This document shows positions 26,601 through 33,299 of a stretch of 53,251 bases of DNA, one piece after another. Positions within the stretch are counted from its first letter, which is position 1; the number at the start of each line of letters is the position of its first letter. Origin of the DNA: CAZNXJ01 sp964577115 (GTDB taxonomy: Bacteria > Planctomycetota > Planctomycetia > Pirellulales > Pirellulaceae); the NCBI GenBank assembly GCA_964577115.1, contig CAZNXJ010000034.1, forward strand, positions 1 through 53,251, in the 5' to 3' direction. The position numbers were made by a program, and so were the translations under genes. A model generated the notes under the pieces. It was not told the origin of the DNA, searched no databases, and worked only from the letters and a program-made list of their open reading frames with translations.

Positions 26601-27476
26601 AACACGGGGCTGGATCCGTCGAACCCGTTCTTCCCGGACGATGTGGGACCGAGCTTGCTGTTCGGTCTGGATCCGAGCGGGGCGCCGACGGGCGACTTGG
26701 ACCTAAAATTCACACAGGATAGCTTCGGAGCTGCGATACCTCAGTTCGGCGGTTTCGATGCGAATACCGCGGCCAACTTCGGCTTTGCGATCCTGAGCGA
26801 TATCGAGGTGTTCTTCCTGCTCCAGGCCGCTCAGGGCGATCGCCGCAGCAATGTGCTCCAGGCCCCGAAGGTGACGTTGTTCAACGGCCAGCAGGCCTCG
26901 GTGGCGGACCAGTCGCAGCGTCCGTTCGTGACGTCGATCGTGCCCGTCGTCGGCGACTTCGCAGCGGCACAAGCACCGGTCATCACAGTGCTCGGAGAAG
27001 GTACGTCACTGAGCGTGCAGGCGGTGGTCTCCCACGATCGACGCTTTGTGCGACTGACGCTCGTGCCTTTCTTCAGCCAGATCGGCGAAGTTTCGACATT
27101 CACCTTCCAGGGTAAGACGTCCACGGACAGCGGTACGAACGTTGTGGACGAAGACGGTAAACCGATTGGGAAGGATAACGAAACGAGGATTACCGAAGGT
27201 TCGACCGTGCAGTTGCCGACGTTCTCGTTCACCACGGTGTCCACAACAGTTAACGTGCCCGACGGCGGTACGGTGCTGCTCGGCGGTATCAAGCGGCTGA
27301 GCGAAGGACGCAACGAACGTGGCGTTCCGATGCTGAGTAAGATTCCGTATGTCAGCCGGCTGTTCAAGAACGTCGGTATCGGCCGTTCGACTCAGAGCCT
27401 GATGTTGATGGTGACGCCGCGCATCATCATCCAGGAGGAAGAGGAAGCACGGCTGGGTGTGGAACTCGAGCCGTAA
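23640..27476 (+). CDS. Secretin (PilQ/GspD-type) with N-terminal TPR-like repeats
   Basis: This is the outer-membrane ring of a type IV pilus or type II secretion machine. The start is TTG at 23640: AAGGAG lies 7 nt upstream and the product then opens with a signal peptide (RATANKLTRCLVLGLVLMPG, cleavage near AQA). Four TPR-like repeats follow (about 45-360, e.g. LLIQARLAMQQGRFDEAERL), then a coiled-coil region (about 440-620), an STN/N0-like domain (about 705-800, VSVSFRDVPLGDALKTLCD), secretin N-domains (about 810-1000) and the secretin core. The core has the signature VPDGGTVLLGGIKR (about 1206) and GVPMLSKIPYVSRLFKN. At 1278 residues it is about twice the usual length, because of the TPR and coiled-coil part. 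A terminator follows. Confidence 0.9.
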   Translation: MRATANKLTRCLVLGLVLMPGAMAQAGSQEVALALAASGALWGQPGPAANSPRSAKDLLIQARLAMQQGRFDEAERLIDEAEKAGGPKEPLVGRFEDSPERARRALAALREAGPAAAPAARNQAGEALSRYSNGPAPGAAQPVQPLLIAARMALAAGNVPEAQRLVAQAKQIPGTYADNDDSPQRVEALLREYQRLAAGPKSEQEAPQHHRQFAQLLLEQAEQLLAYEQFGAAEQLLGRARSLPVSYGPGERSPDRVMEKLLAMREEAGRRAAGAAPLAGGAQPQRLPMPGANQDEAQRAEARRLMALAQAELDRGNLDAARNLADRARSMNVQFEANETQPWQLLVEIDSRKRRQSMDRNVAQANFETQRAVAGGNGQSDFPVKPGVYSPEQDNSRVVAAQNLQLDLEGMPAGHQLYIRGIRALEAQDRDHALELFRQAWRYEAELDPAMRQDLKDKLTLLSANSVPPRDPSQPPTAVEEVAARQQVLQQQISREIHTEQNAAEQQRRTDPKGALNRLQKLRDRVNAAEIDPAAKKQFLTLVDRSIGELERYIDQHRAEIELAEQNDRVLSSIERDQQMLIETQDQLAKLVEEFNTLIEERRFAEAEIAAKKAYQIAPDEPVVQNLMWKSRFATRLAADADIRQRKEGGFVSALQSVEESHIPFDDRDPIVFGDPKRWQELTRDRRRMMEREFRRMSPEELEIQRSLSTKVSVSFRDVPLGDALKTLCDLAGVPLFIDQQGLAVEAVTTDMPINIELSKEISLKSALNLILEPHRLGYIIENDVLKVTSEGARSSKVYAKVYNVADLVIPIPNFVPGYNVGLPAAIREAHATMGQYGIGGSGAMPLALAGNEGSLAAPASVLAQTNAFGRSSQSMRSRPNQAMGMGPGGMGGAALADFDTLIELITSTVHMNEWLENGGIGTIEEFPTTLSLVISQTEEVHQDIADLLDQLRRLQDLQVTIEVRFITLNDDFFERIGVDFNFDIDDNTGLDPSNPFFPDDVGPSLLFGLDPSGAPTGDLDLKFTQDSFGAAIPQFGGFDANTAANFGFAILSDIEVFFLLQAAQGDRRSNVLQAPKVTLFNGQQASVADQSQRPFVTSIVPVVGDFAAAQAPVITVLGEGTSLSVQAVVSHDRRFVRLTLVPFFSQIGEVSTFTFQGKTSTDSGTNVVDEDGKPIGKDNETRITEGSTVQLPTFSFTTVSTTVNVPDGGTVLLGGIKRLSEGRNERGVPMLSKIPYVSRLFKNVGIGRSTQSLMLMVTPRIIIQEEEEARLGVELEP

Positions 27477-27527
27477 TTCCAGGCCACCGCTTGGAGTGTC
27501 CGGTCAGAACGAAGATCATTCGTCGCT

Positions 27528-27573
27528 GGAACGCTGCCGCATCGCTCGCCGCTGCGGCGGCGTTCCTTTTTTT
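27528..27573 (+). terminator. Intrinsic terminator after secretin
   Basis: GGAACGCTGCCGC (27528-27540) pairs with GCGGCGGCGTTCC (27554-27566), 13 bp with one T-G pair, followed by seven T (27567-27573). It lies 51 nt after the secretin stop. Confidence 0.93.
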
Positions 27574-27708
27574 GTGGTCACCTCGCGTGCCTTCCGTTCC
27601 ATGTCCGAGCCCAATGCGGGGGGCGCTAGCCGGACATGTCTCATTGCCTTCCCCTCATCCCGGGCGCCGCTCGTGCCAAGTCGCTGGCAATATGGTAAGA
27701 CTGGCAGC

Positions 27709-28137
27709 ATGGGAACGAACCGAGCAATCTCGCGGTGGCTGGTGGTGGCGGCCGTCTTCGGCGGCCTCGCCGTGGCTTCTGGTGCGTTTGGCGCTCACTG
27801 GCTCCAGAGTGCGGCAACCGCATGGCCGGAAGACAATCGGGCTCGGCGCCTCGAAAACTGGGAAACCGGCTCACGCTACCAGATGTATCATGCCCTGGCG
27901 CTCGCCGCGCTCGGGGTGTACCTGACGCTCCGCCCGAGCCGGCTCGGGCAGGCGGCGGCGTGGAGCTTCTCGGCGGGCATCGCGATCTTCTCGGGCTGCT
28001 TGTACGCCTACTGCCTGACCGGCGTTCGCGCGTGGGGAGCGGTCGTACCGATCGGGGGTGTGCTGATGATCATCGGCTGGGCGCTCTGGGCTGCCGATGC
28101 TCTGAGGGGGCAGCGCGATCCGCACCGAAATGTCTAG
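27709..28137 (+). CDS. DUF423 family small membrane protein
   Basis: The 142-residue protein has four predicted transmembrane helices and the family hallmarks: the first helix ending GAFGAHWL (about 25-32), YQMYHALALAALG at about 60-72, and FSAGIAIFSGCLYAYCLTG. DUF423 proteins are widespread inner-membrane proteins of unknown function. The ATG at 27709 starts just before the first helix; the frame is open further upstream but overlaps the secretin end and has no support. It follows the secretin terminator, so it needs its own promoter, which is not obvious. A nested inverted repeat follows at 28217-28253. Confidence 0.88.
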   Translation: MGTNRAISRWLVVAAVFGGLAVASGAFGAHWLQSAATAWPEDNRARRLENWETGSRYQMYHALALAALGVYLTLRPSRLGQAAAWSFSAGIAIFSGCLYAYCLTGVRAWGAVVPIGGVLMIIGWALWAADALRGQRDPHRNV

Positions 28138-28452
28138 CGCTCGGCGCTTGTGATGGGCGAGTTGGCGGCCCTCTATGGGCCGGGTAGCTTAAGCGCTGCT
28201 TTGCGTAGGGTGGGGTGCTCGCGATTTTCTTGAAAATTCTGCTTATCGCGAGCGAACCTTCGCGTCGATGCGCGGTCTAAAGCAGCAGTGGACGAGAAAA
28301 CTCGTCGGCGGTGGCCGATCGTCCGAGTTGCATCCCGGCTCTATCGCATATACGATTGGATTCACGGGTTGTAGTTTTTCTCGGCCCGCAACCTTTTTTA
28401 CTATTTCTTTTGTCTCTCTCAGATTGCGCGGTTACGCGCAGGGGGAAGTACG
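28138..28452. other. Intergenic region with nested inverted repeat and weak promoter
   Basis: In this 315-nt gap GCTCGCGAT (28217-28225) pairs with ATCGCGAGC (28245-28253), and inside it ATTTTC (28224-28229) pairs with GAAAAT (28232-28237). No T-tract follows. A weak promoter, TTGCAT-N17-TACGAT (28328-28356), precedes the small ORF. Confidence 0.45.
28328..28356 (+). promoter_or_regulatory. Weak promoter candidate upstream of small ORF
   Basis: TTGCAT (28328-28333), 17 nt, TACGAT (28351-28356). The boxes are imperfect, but spacing is ideal and a small ORF with a good ribosome site follows about 100 nt later. Confidence 0.3.
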
Positions 28453-28728
28453 ATGTCGGCGATTATTAACGCCCGTGCCCAGCAAGTCGTGATGGTAGCC
28501 CGTTCGGTATACGGCTGCATCGCGAGTGTCATGGCGCGCATCGACGACCACCTGACGCGGCATGACCGGTTTCTACGAAAACCGCGCAAAGGGGGTGGCT
28601 GGGGTAACCAGCCAGGTCAGCCGTTTGGCACTTCGTGGTGTTATTCGCCTCAGTTGGTGAAGGTAACGTCCACGACGTCCGGCCGGCGGCGACCCACGAT
28701 ACCGGTCCCCACGCGCTTATATCTGTGA
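28453..28728 (+). CDS. Small hypothetical protein, 91 residues
   Basis: I do not recognise this protein. The ATG is preceded by AGGGGGAAG at about 5 nt, a good ribosome site, which is the main support. The N-terminal 40 residues could form an amphipathic helix (ARAQQVVMVARSVYGCIASV), followed by a basic, Gly/Trp-rich stretch (RKGGGWGNQPGQPFGTSW) and a Thr/Pro/Arg-rich end. No signal peptide is evident. It ends 146 nt before the ECF sigma factor start and is in the same direction. It could be non-coding by chance; composition is not as regular as that of the surrounding genes. Confidence 0.42.
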   Translation: MSAIINARAQQVVMVARSVYGCIASVMARIDDHLTRHDRFLRKPRKGGGWGNQPGQPFGTSWCYSPQLVKVTSTTSGRRRPTIPVPTRLYL

Positions 28729-28800
28729 CCGGCTGAGCACAGCCGACTCACGAAAGCGCGAGGACCGAGCCAGTTATTGGGTCGCCGGAGATGCTGCGTC

Positions 28801-28846
28801 CACGAGCAGCCAATTTTCCGGTGAACTTCTGCGACTGCTGCTCGTG
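28801..28846 (+). promoter_or_regulatory. Inverted repeat in ECF sigma factor leader
   Basis: CACGAGCAGC (28801-28810) pairs perfectly with GCTGCTCGTG (28837-28846), leaving a 26-nt loop, and ends 28 nt before the ECF sigma start codon. It could be a leader hairpin near the ribosome site or a protein site. Confidence 0.45.
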
Positions 28847-28874
28847 CCCACTGCTTTTGAGAGAGATATTCACC

Positions 28875-29453
28875 ATGGCAACTGCCATTCTTGAGGATCA
28901 GGAAGCCCCCGCGTCGACAGCGTCCATGGTGCGGGCTGCCCAGGCGGGCGACCGGGAGGCGTTTGGCGAACTCTTTTTGCGACACGAACGCCAGGTGCTG
29001 GCCATTGGTTTGCGCCGGCTGCGCAACTACACCGAGGCCCAGGAATTGTGCCAGGATGTTTTTGTGCAGGCACTGACCAAGATCGAGCAGCTGCGGCAAC
29101 CGGCCGCGTTCGGCGGCTGGATTCGCTCGATCGCTCAGCGCATGGCCATCAATCGCTTGGCACGGCAAGCCGGCCAGGTGACCGCCGAGCCGGAATCGCT
29201 GGAGGCGTCGCATCTCGACTACCGGACGCCGCTGGTGGCGGCCGTCGAGACCGAGCGGAACGAGCAGTTGCGCGAGGGCCTCTCGCGTCTCGGACAGCTC
29301 GACCGCGACACGCTCGTGGCGTTCTATGTCGATGGTCACTCGCTGCTCGAGATGAGCGACGAGTTCGCGGCTCCGCTGGGGACCATCAAACGCCGTCTCC
29401 ATGTGGCTCGCAAACGTCTGGCGAAAGAGATGGAATCGCTGGTGGCGGTTTGA
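28875..29453 (+). CDS. ECF-family RNA polymerase sigma factor
   Basis: The 192-residue protein has the two-domain layout of extracytoplasmic function sigma factors. Region 2 (about 20-95) includes RAAQAGDREAFGELFLRHER, EAQELCQDVFVQALTKIEQL and FGGWIRSIAQRMAINRL; region 4 (about 130-185) includes LGQLDRDTLVAFYVDGHSLL and APLGTIKRRLHVARKRL, the -35 recognition helix-turn-helix. ATG at 28875 (MATAILEDQE) is chosen; the open frame extends upstream without family residues. No anti-sigma factor or sensor kinase is adjacent, so the signal is not evident. A strong hairpin follows the stop. Confidence 0.92.
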   Translation: MATAILEDQEAPASTASMVRAAQAGDREAFGELFLRHERQVLAIGLRRLRNYTEAQELCQDVFVQALTKIEQLRQPAAFGGWIRSIAQRMAINRLARQAGQVTAEPESLEASHLDYRTPLVAAVETERNEQLREGLSRLGQLDRDTLVAFYVDGHSLLEMSDEFAAPLGTIKRRLHVARKRLAKEMESLVAV

Positions 29454-29467
29454 CATCCGCCGAGATT

Positions 29468-29501
29468 CCGCGTGCGGTGCGGTCGCACGTACCGCACGCG
29501 G
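29468..29501. terminator. Bidirectional hairpin between ECF sigma and UxaC-like gene
   Basis: CCGCGTGCGGT (29468-29478) and ACCGCACGCGG (29491-29501) form a perfect 11-bp stem with a 12-nt loop, in the 67-nt gap between convergent genes. A T-rich stretch (TTTCTCT) follows on the plus strand after 6 nt. Confidence 0.62.
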
Positions 29502-29520
29502 CGCGAGTTTCTCTGAGGGC

Positions 29521-30813
<1,293 letters not shown>

Positions 30814-31021
30814 GAGTGGACGAGGGCTCCTGACTTACAAGGACGGATGCGACCGTTTCCGCGAGACAACTGAGCGGCGGGATCGGCAGGCATGGGTGAG
30901 CACGTACCGAACCGACTGCCCACGCTAATGGGTACCCCCGGAATCCGCAAGGTCGCCGAATGCGGAAGCAGACGCTCGGTTTGCGTTTTCCGCCGACCGA
31001 AAGGACCTCTACCAAAACGGT

Positions 31022-31756
31022 TCAAACCGTCAGCGGCAAGGGCGCTGCAAGGAACGCTTCGCGCAGTCGGCGTGACGTTTCGTCAGCACCGGCGCTCGGG
31101 AGGAAGTGGCCGCGGAGCCGAGCTCGGCGGATGACGCCTTTCTCGAGCGGCTCGGAGAATAGGTCCCAGGAAATGCGACAGGAGCTTTCCGATGCAAGTC
31201 GCTGAACTTGAAGCGATTCCGCGTCGCCTGGAAACGCCATTTCCACGTAGCTCCAATGCTCGTCGATACGAACGAGCACGAACGAAGGGCGAGCACCGCC
31301 GCGTTCACCAAATTGTTCGGGATTCTCCCCGAGTTCTCTCGTCGCGCCATCCTGCGTGACCACTAGCACACTTTGGGCGGCCACCTGGCTGGTGACGCGC
31401 GAGCGGGGCGACACACCGACCAAGTCGGTTTCCACGGACAAGATCAGCTCGATCCCGGGAGCCATGCCTTTCTCGGCAGAAGGCTCGGCCAGAGCGCGCC
31501 AATAGATCTGCGGCCGAATGTGGGTGGTCGGCGAAGCCGGGAAGGTAACGACCAGGTCGTTTTGCCGGATATAGTGGTCCGAGCCCTGCCCGGGCCGAAG
31601 GTCCGTAGCCACGGTGACCTGCATCAACGCAAGCGGGCCCAGACGTTTCCCATCAAGGAGGATGCCGGTGATTCCCCGATCGGGGTAAGCCGGTGAGAGG
31701 CGGCACGTGAACTGCGGGCTCTCGAATACCGCATAGTCAGGAAATTCGTGCCACAT
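31022..31756 (-). CDS. Hypothetical protein, 244 residues
   Basis: I do not recognise this protein. It is mostly beta-strand in character, with many alternating hydrophobic residues, no signal peptide and no transmembrane helix. Short blocks that stand out are RLSPAYPDRGITGILLDGKR near the N-terminus, HYIRQNDLVVTFP and HWSYVEMAFPGDAES later, reminiscent of a sugar- or ligand-binding beta-sandwich but without a family match. The open frame begins at a TTG at 31789, but that lies inside an intrinsic terminator; the ATG at 31756 (MWHEFPDYAVFESP) is more plausible. No clear ribosome site precedes it. The terminator 30 nt upstream suggests regulated read-through or an independent small RNA. Confidence 0.6.
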   Translation of the reverse strand: MWHEFPDYAVFESPQFTCRLSPAYPDRGITGILLDGKRLGPLALMQVTVATDLRPGQGSDHYIRQNDLVVTFPASPTTHIRPQIYWRALAEPSAEKGMAPGIELILSVETDLVGVSPRSRVTSQVAAQSVLVVTQDGATRELGENPEQFGERGGARPSFVLVRIDEHWSYVEMAFPGDAESLQVQRLASESSCRISWDLFSEPLEKGVIRRARLRGHFLPSAGADETSRRLREAFLAAPLPLTV

Positions 31757-31787
31757 GCATTCGCGACTCGCAGCAGAGCTATCCAAC

Positions 31788-31823
31788 AAAAAACCCCGCC
31801 GCTCGCGGCAGCGAACGGCGGGG
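31788..31823 (-). terminator. Intrinsic terminator, minus strand
   Basis: On the minus strand a 13-bp stem (CCCCGCCGTTCGC with GCGAGCGGCGGGG, one T-G pair) closes a TGCC tetraloop and is followed by six T. It is a strong rho-independent terminator, yet lies just upstream of a minus-strand gene and not after one. Confidence 0.93.
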
Positions 31824-31924
31824 CCGGAACAGAGAAGAGGCCGACGGAACTACCGCTGCAGACGGAAAGAATAATTGAATGATTCCCGCTTCAACCGCGA
31901 GCGTGACAGCTCCGCGACGTCTAA
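31788..31924 (-). ncRNA. Candidate small RNA or attenuated leader, about 137 nt
   Basis: A promoter (-35 TGGACA, 16 nt, -10 TATTAT, at 31958-31931 on the minus strand) and the intrinsic terminator at 31823-31788 bracket about 137 nt with no open reading frame. The 5' part can fold a GCGGAGC/GCTCGC hairpin, the middle is AU-rich and unpaired, and the 3' end is the terminator stem, a layout typical of trans-acting small RNAs. Alternatively it is the attenuator of the downstream 244-residue protein gene. Confidence 0.55.
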
Positions 31925-31930
31925 GGCTCG

Positions 31931-31958
31931 ATAATAGCAGGATCCACGACGGTGTCCA
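31931..31958 (-). promoter_or_regulatory. Sigma-70-type promoter, minus strand
   Basis: Reading the minus strand: TGGACA (31958-31953, 5/6), 16 nt, TATTAT (31936-31931, 5/6), with a T-rich run (31977-31972) upstream that could act as an UP element. Predicted transcript start near 31924. Confidence 0.6.
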
Positions 31959-32018
31959 GCATTTCGCGGAAAAAACTCTCCCATCTGGCCCGGTGCTTCA
32001 GCCCCGCTTGGCGGGCTA

Positions 32019-32034
32019 TTTTGGACGTCCAAAA
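32019..32034. promoter_or_regulatory. 16-bp perfect palindrome
   Basis: TTTTGGACGTCCAAAA is a perfect palindrome. It lies about 60 nt upstream of the minus-strand promoter and about 280 nt upstream of the inositol monophosphatase start. A small CCCGC/GCGGG hairpin is next to it (32003-32015). It may be an operator for a dimeric regulator. Confidence 0.5.
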
Positions 32035-32094
32035 GGCCTGACAATCATAGGGTGATCGACCGGTTGTTCCACGCCGAGTATCGTTGGGGGCCCG

Positions 32095-32213
32095 GTAGGG
32101 ATGGCGGAGCGGAACAATGTCGCGACCCTAGCGAATCCGCCAGCCTCTGATTCTCGGCCATCATGGCCGACGTTGGGCTACTGATATTGTAGGGAGGCTC
32201 TCCAGGGCCAACG
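32095..32213 (+). promoter_or_regulatory. Clustered helices upstream of inositol monophosphatase
   Basis: Pairings seen: GTAGGG with CCCTA (32095-32100, 32126-32130) interleaved with GGCGGA/TCCGCC (32103-32108, 32136-32141), a pseudoknot-like order; TCGGCCA/TGGCCGA (32154-32170); and CGTTGG/CCAACG (32171-32176, 32208-32213) enclosing CTAC/GTAG and GGAG/CTCC, a three-way junction. It does not match a riboswitch class I know. GC-rich DNA folds easily, so this is tentative. Confidence 0.35.
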
Positions 32214-32297
32214 TACCCCGATAATGGCGGATCCGATCGACTGCGTCGCCGTCGGTGGAACCCCCGTGGGAAACAGTCAGCGCACGCGCCGGGATGT

Positions 32298-32304
32298 GAG
32301 GAGG
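32298..32304 (+). promoter_or_regulatory. Ribosome binding site for TTG-started gene
   Basis: GAGGAGG at 32298-32304 lies 7 nt before TTG 32312, which is therefore taken as the start of the inositol monophosphatase gene. Confidence 0.8.
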
Positions 32305-32311
32305 CTTTTAC

Positions 32312-33115
32312 TTGTTCGATCTGAACCCCACCGAACTGCTCGACGTCGCCCAATCCGCGGCCCGCGATGCCGGAAAGCTGCTCGTGGACATGCAGCATGG
32401 CATTACATCCCGAGAGAAGGGGCCCAAGGATCTTGTCACCGAAGCCGATCTTGCTGCTCAAAAATTGATCGAACAGCGGATTCGGGAGTGCTTCCCGAGC
32501 CATGAATTCATCGGTGAAGAGTCTCCCGACGCCTTGTCACGGGTCGCCACCACCTCGACCGGCTACTGCTGGCTCGTCGATCCCCTCGACGGAACGGCTA
32601 ATTACGCTCACGGGCTGCCCTCCTATTCCGTATCCATCGCCTTGGTTTACAACGGCCGGGTGGAACTTGGCGTGGTCTACGACCCGAATCTCAACGAGTG
32701 TTACCACGCTTTACGGGGCCGGGGAGCATGGCTGAACGGCAAGGCGATTCGGACGAGTGAGTGCGAGCACCTTGCCGCCGCGATGGTTGTCGCCAGCTTC
32801 GCGGCCGACATTCCCCGCGGGTCGCCCGAGATCGCGCGTTTTGTCGAAGTGCTCCACGCCGCACAGTCGGTGCGGCGGCTCGGTTCCGCGGCACTCAATC
32901 TCTGTTACGTCGCCGCCGGACGGCTCGACGCGTACTGGGCGAGCAGTGTCAAGGCGTGGGACGTGGCTGCGGGACAATTGCTTGTCACGGAAGCCGGCGG
33001 GCACCTGACCGCCCTCAATGGCGCTCCGTTTCAACTAACCGAACCCAACCTGATCGCCGCCGCCACGCGCCCGCTGCACAGCGAACTGAAATCCGTCCTC
33101 GACCGAGTACAATAG
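32312..33115 (+). CDS. suhB: Inositol-1-monophosphatase family protein
   Basis: The family hydrolyses inositol monophosphate or related sugar phosphates with magnesium. The 267-residue protein has all metal and catalytic blocks: LVTEADLAAQ, FIGEES, WLVDPLDGTANYAHG and KAWDVAAGQLLVTEAGG, in normal order and spacing. The start is TTG at 32312, backed by GAGGAGG 7 nt upstream. Length matches SuhB (267 in E. coli). In bacteria SuhB also takes part in rRNA antitermination; whether that holds here is not shown. It lies 184 nt upstream of the giant envelope genes in the same direction, but no link in function is evident. Confidence 0.92.
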   Translation: MFDLNPTELLDVAQSAARDAGKLLVDMQHGITSREKGPKDLVTEADLAAQKLIEQRIRECFPSHEFIGEESPDALSRVATTSTGYCWLVDPLDGTANYAHGLPSYSVSIALVYNGRVELGVVYDPNLNECYHALRGRGAWLNGKAIRTSECEHLAAAMVVASFAADIPRGSPEIARFVEVLHAAQSVRRLGSAALNLCYVAAGRLDAYWASSVKAWDVAAGQLLVTEAGGHLTALNGAPFQLTEPNLIAAATRPLHSELKSVLDRVQ

Positions 33116-33299
33116 AGAGTCTCTTGCGTCCGTCGCAGCTCGCCGCTGGCGGCGCGGTGAATCCGTTTCACCGCTCCGCGCGTAATTCAGCGAGTTCTTC
33201 GTCGCAACTGCTTCAATTCGCGCGCGGCCGTGCCTACACTAGAGCTAGGCCACATTTCTCGTCGCATCGCTGTAACTCCTCTCAGGCCAAACTTTTAAA

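Larger units (their letters stand above)
31757..32311. other. Structured divergent intergenic region
   Basis: This 555-nt gap between the 244-residue protein gene (minus) and the inositol monophosphatase gene (plus) contains a minus-strand promoter and terminator bounding about 137 nt, a 16-bp palindrome at 32019-32034, and clustered helices at 32095-32213. No convincing protein-coding ORF was found. Confidence 0.65.

Noticed and set aside
31850..32044. 64-codon minus-strand open frame ending near the small RNA candidate
   Set aside because: Its start lies upstream of the predicted promoter and no ribosome site is present; the interval is better explained as non-coding.
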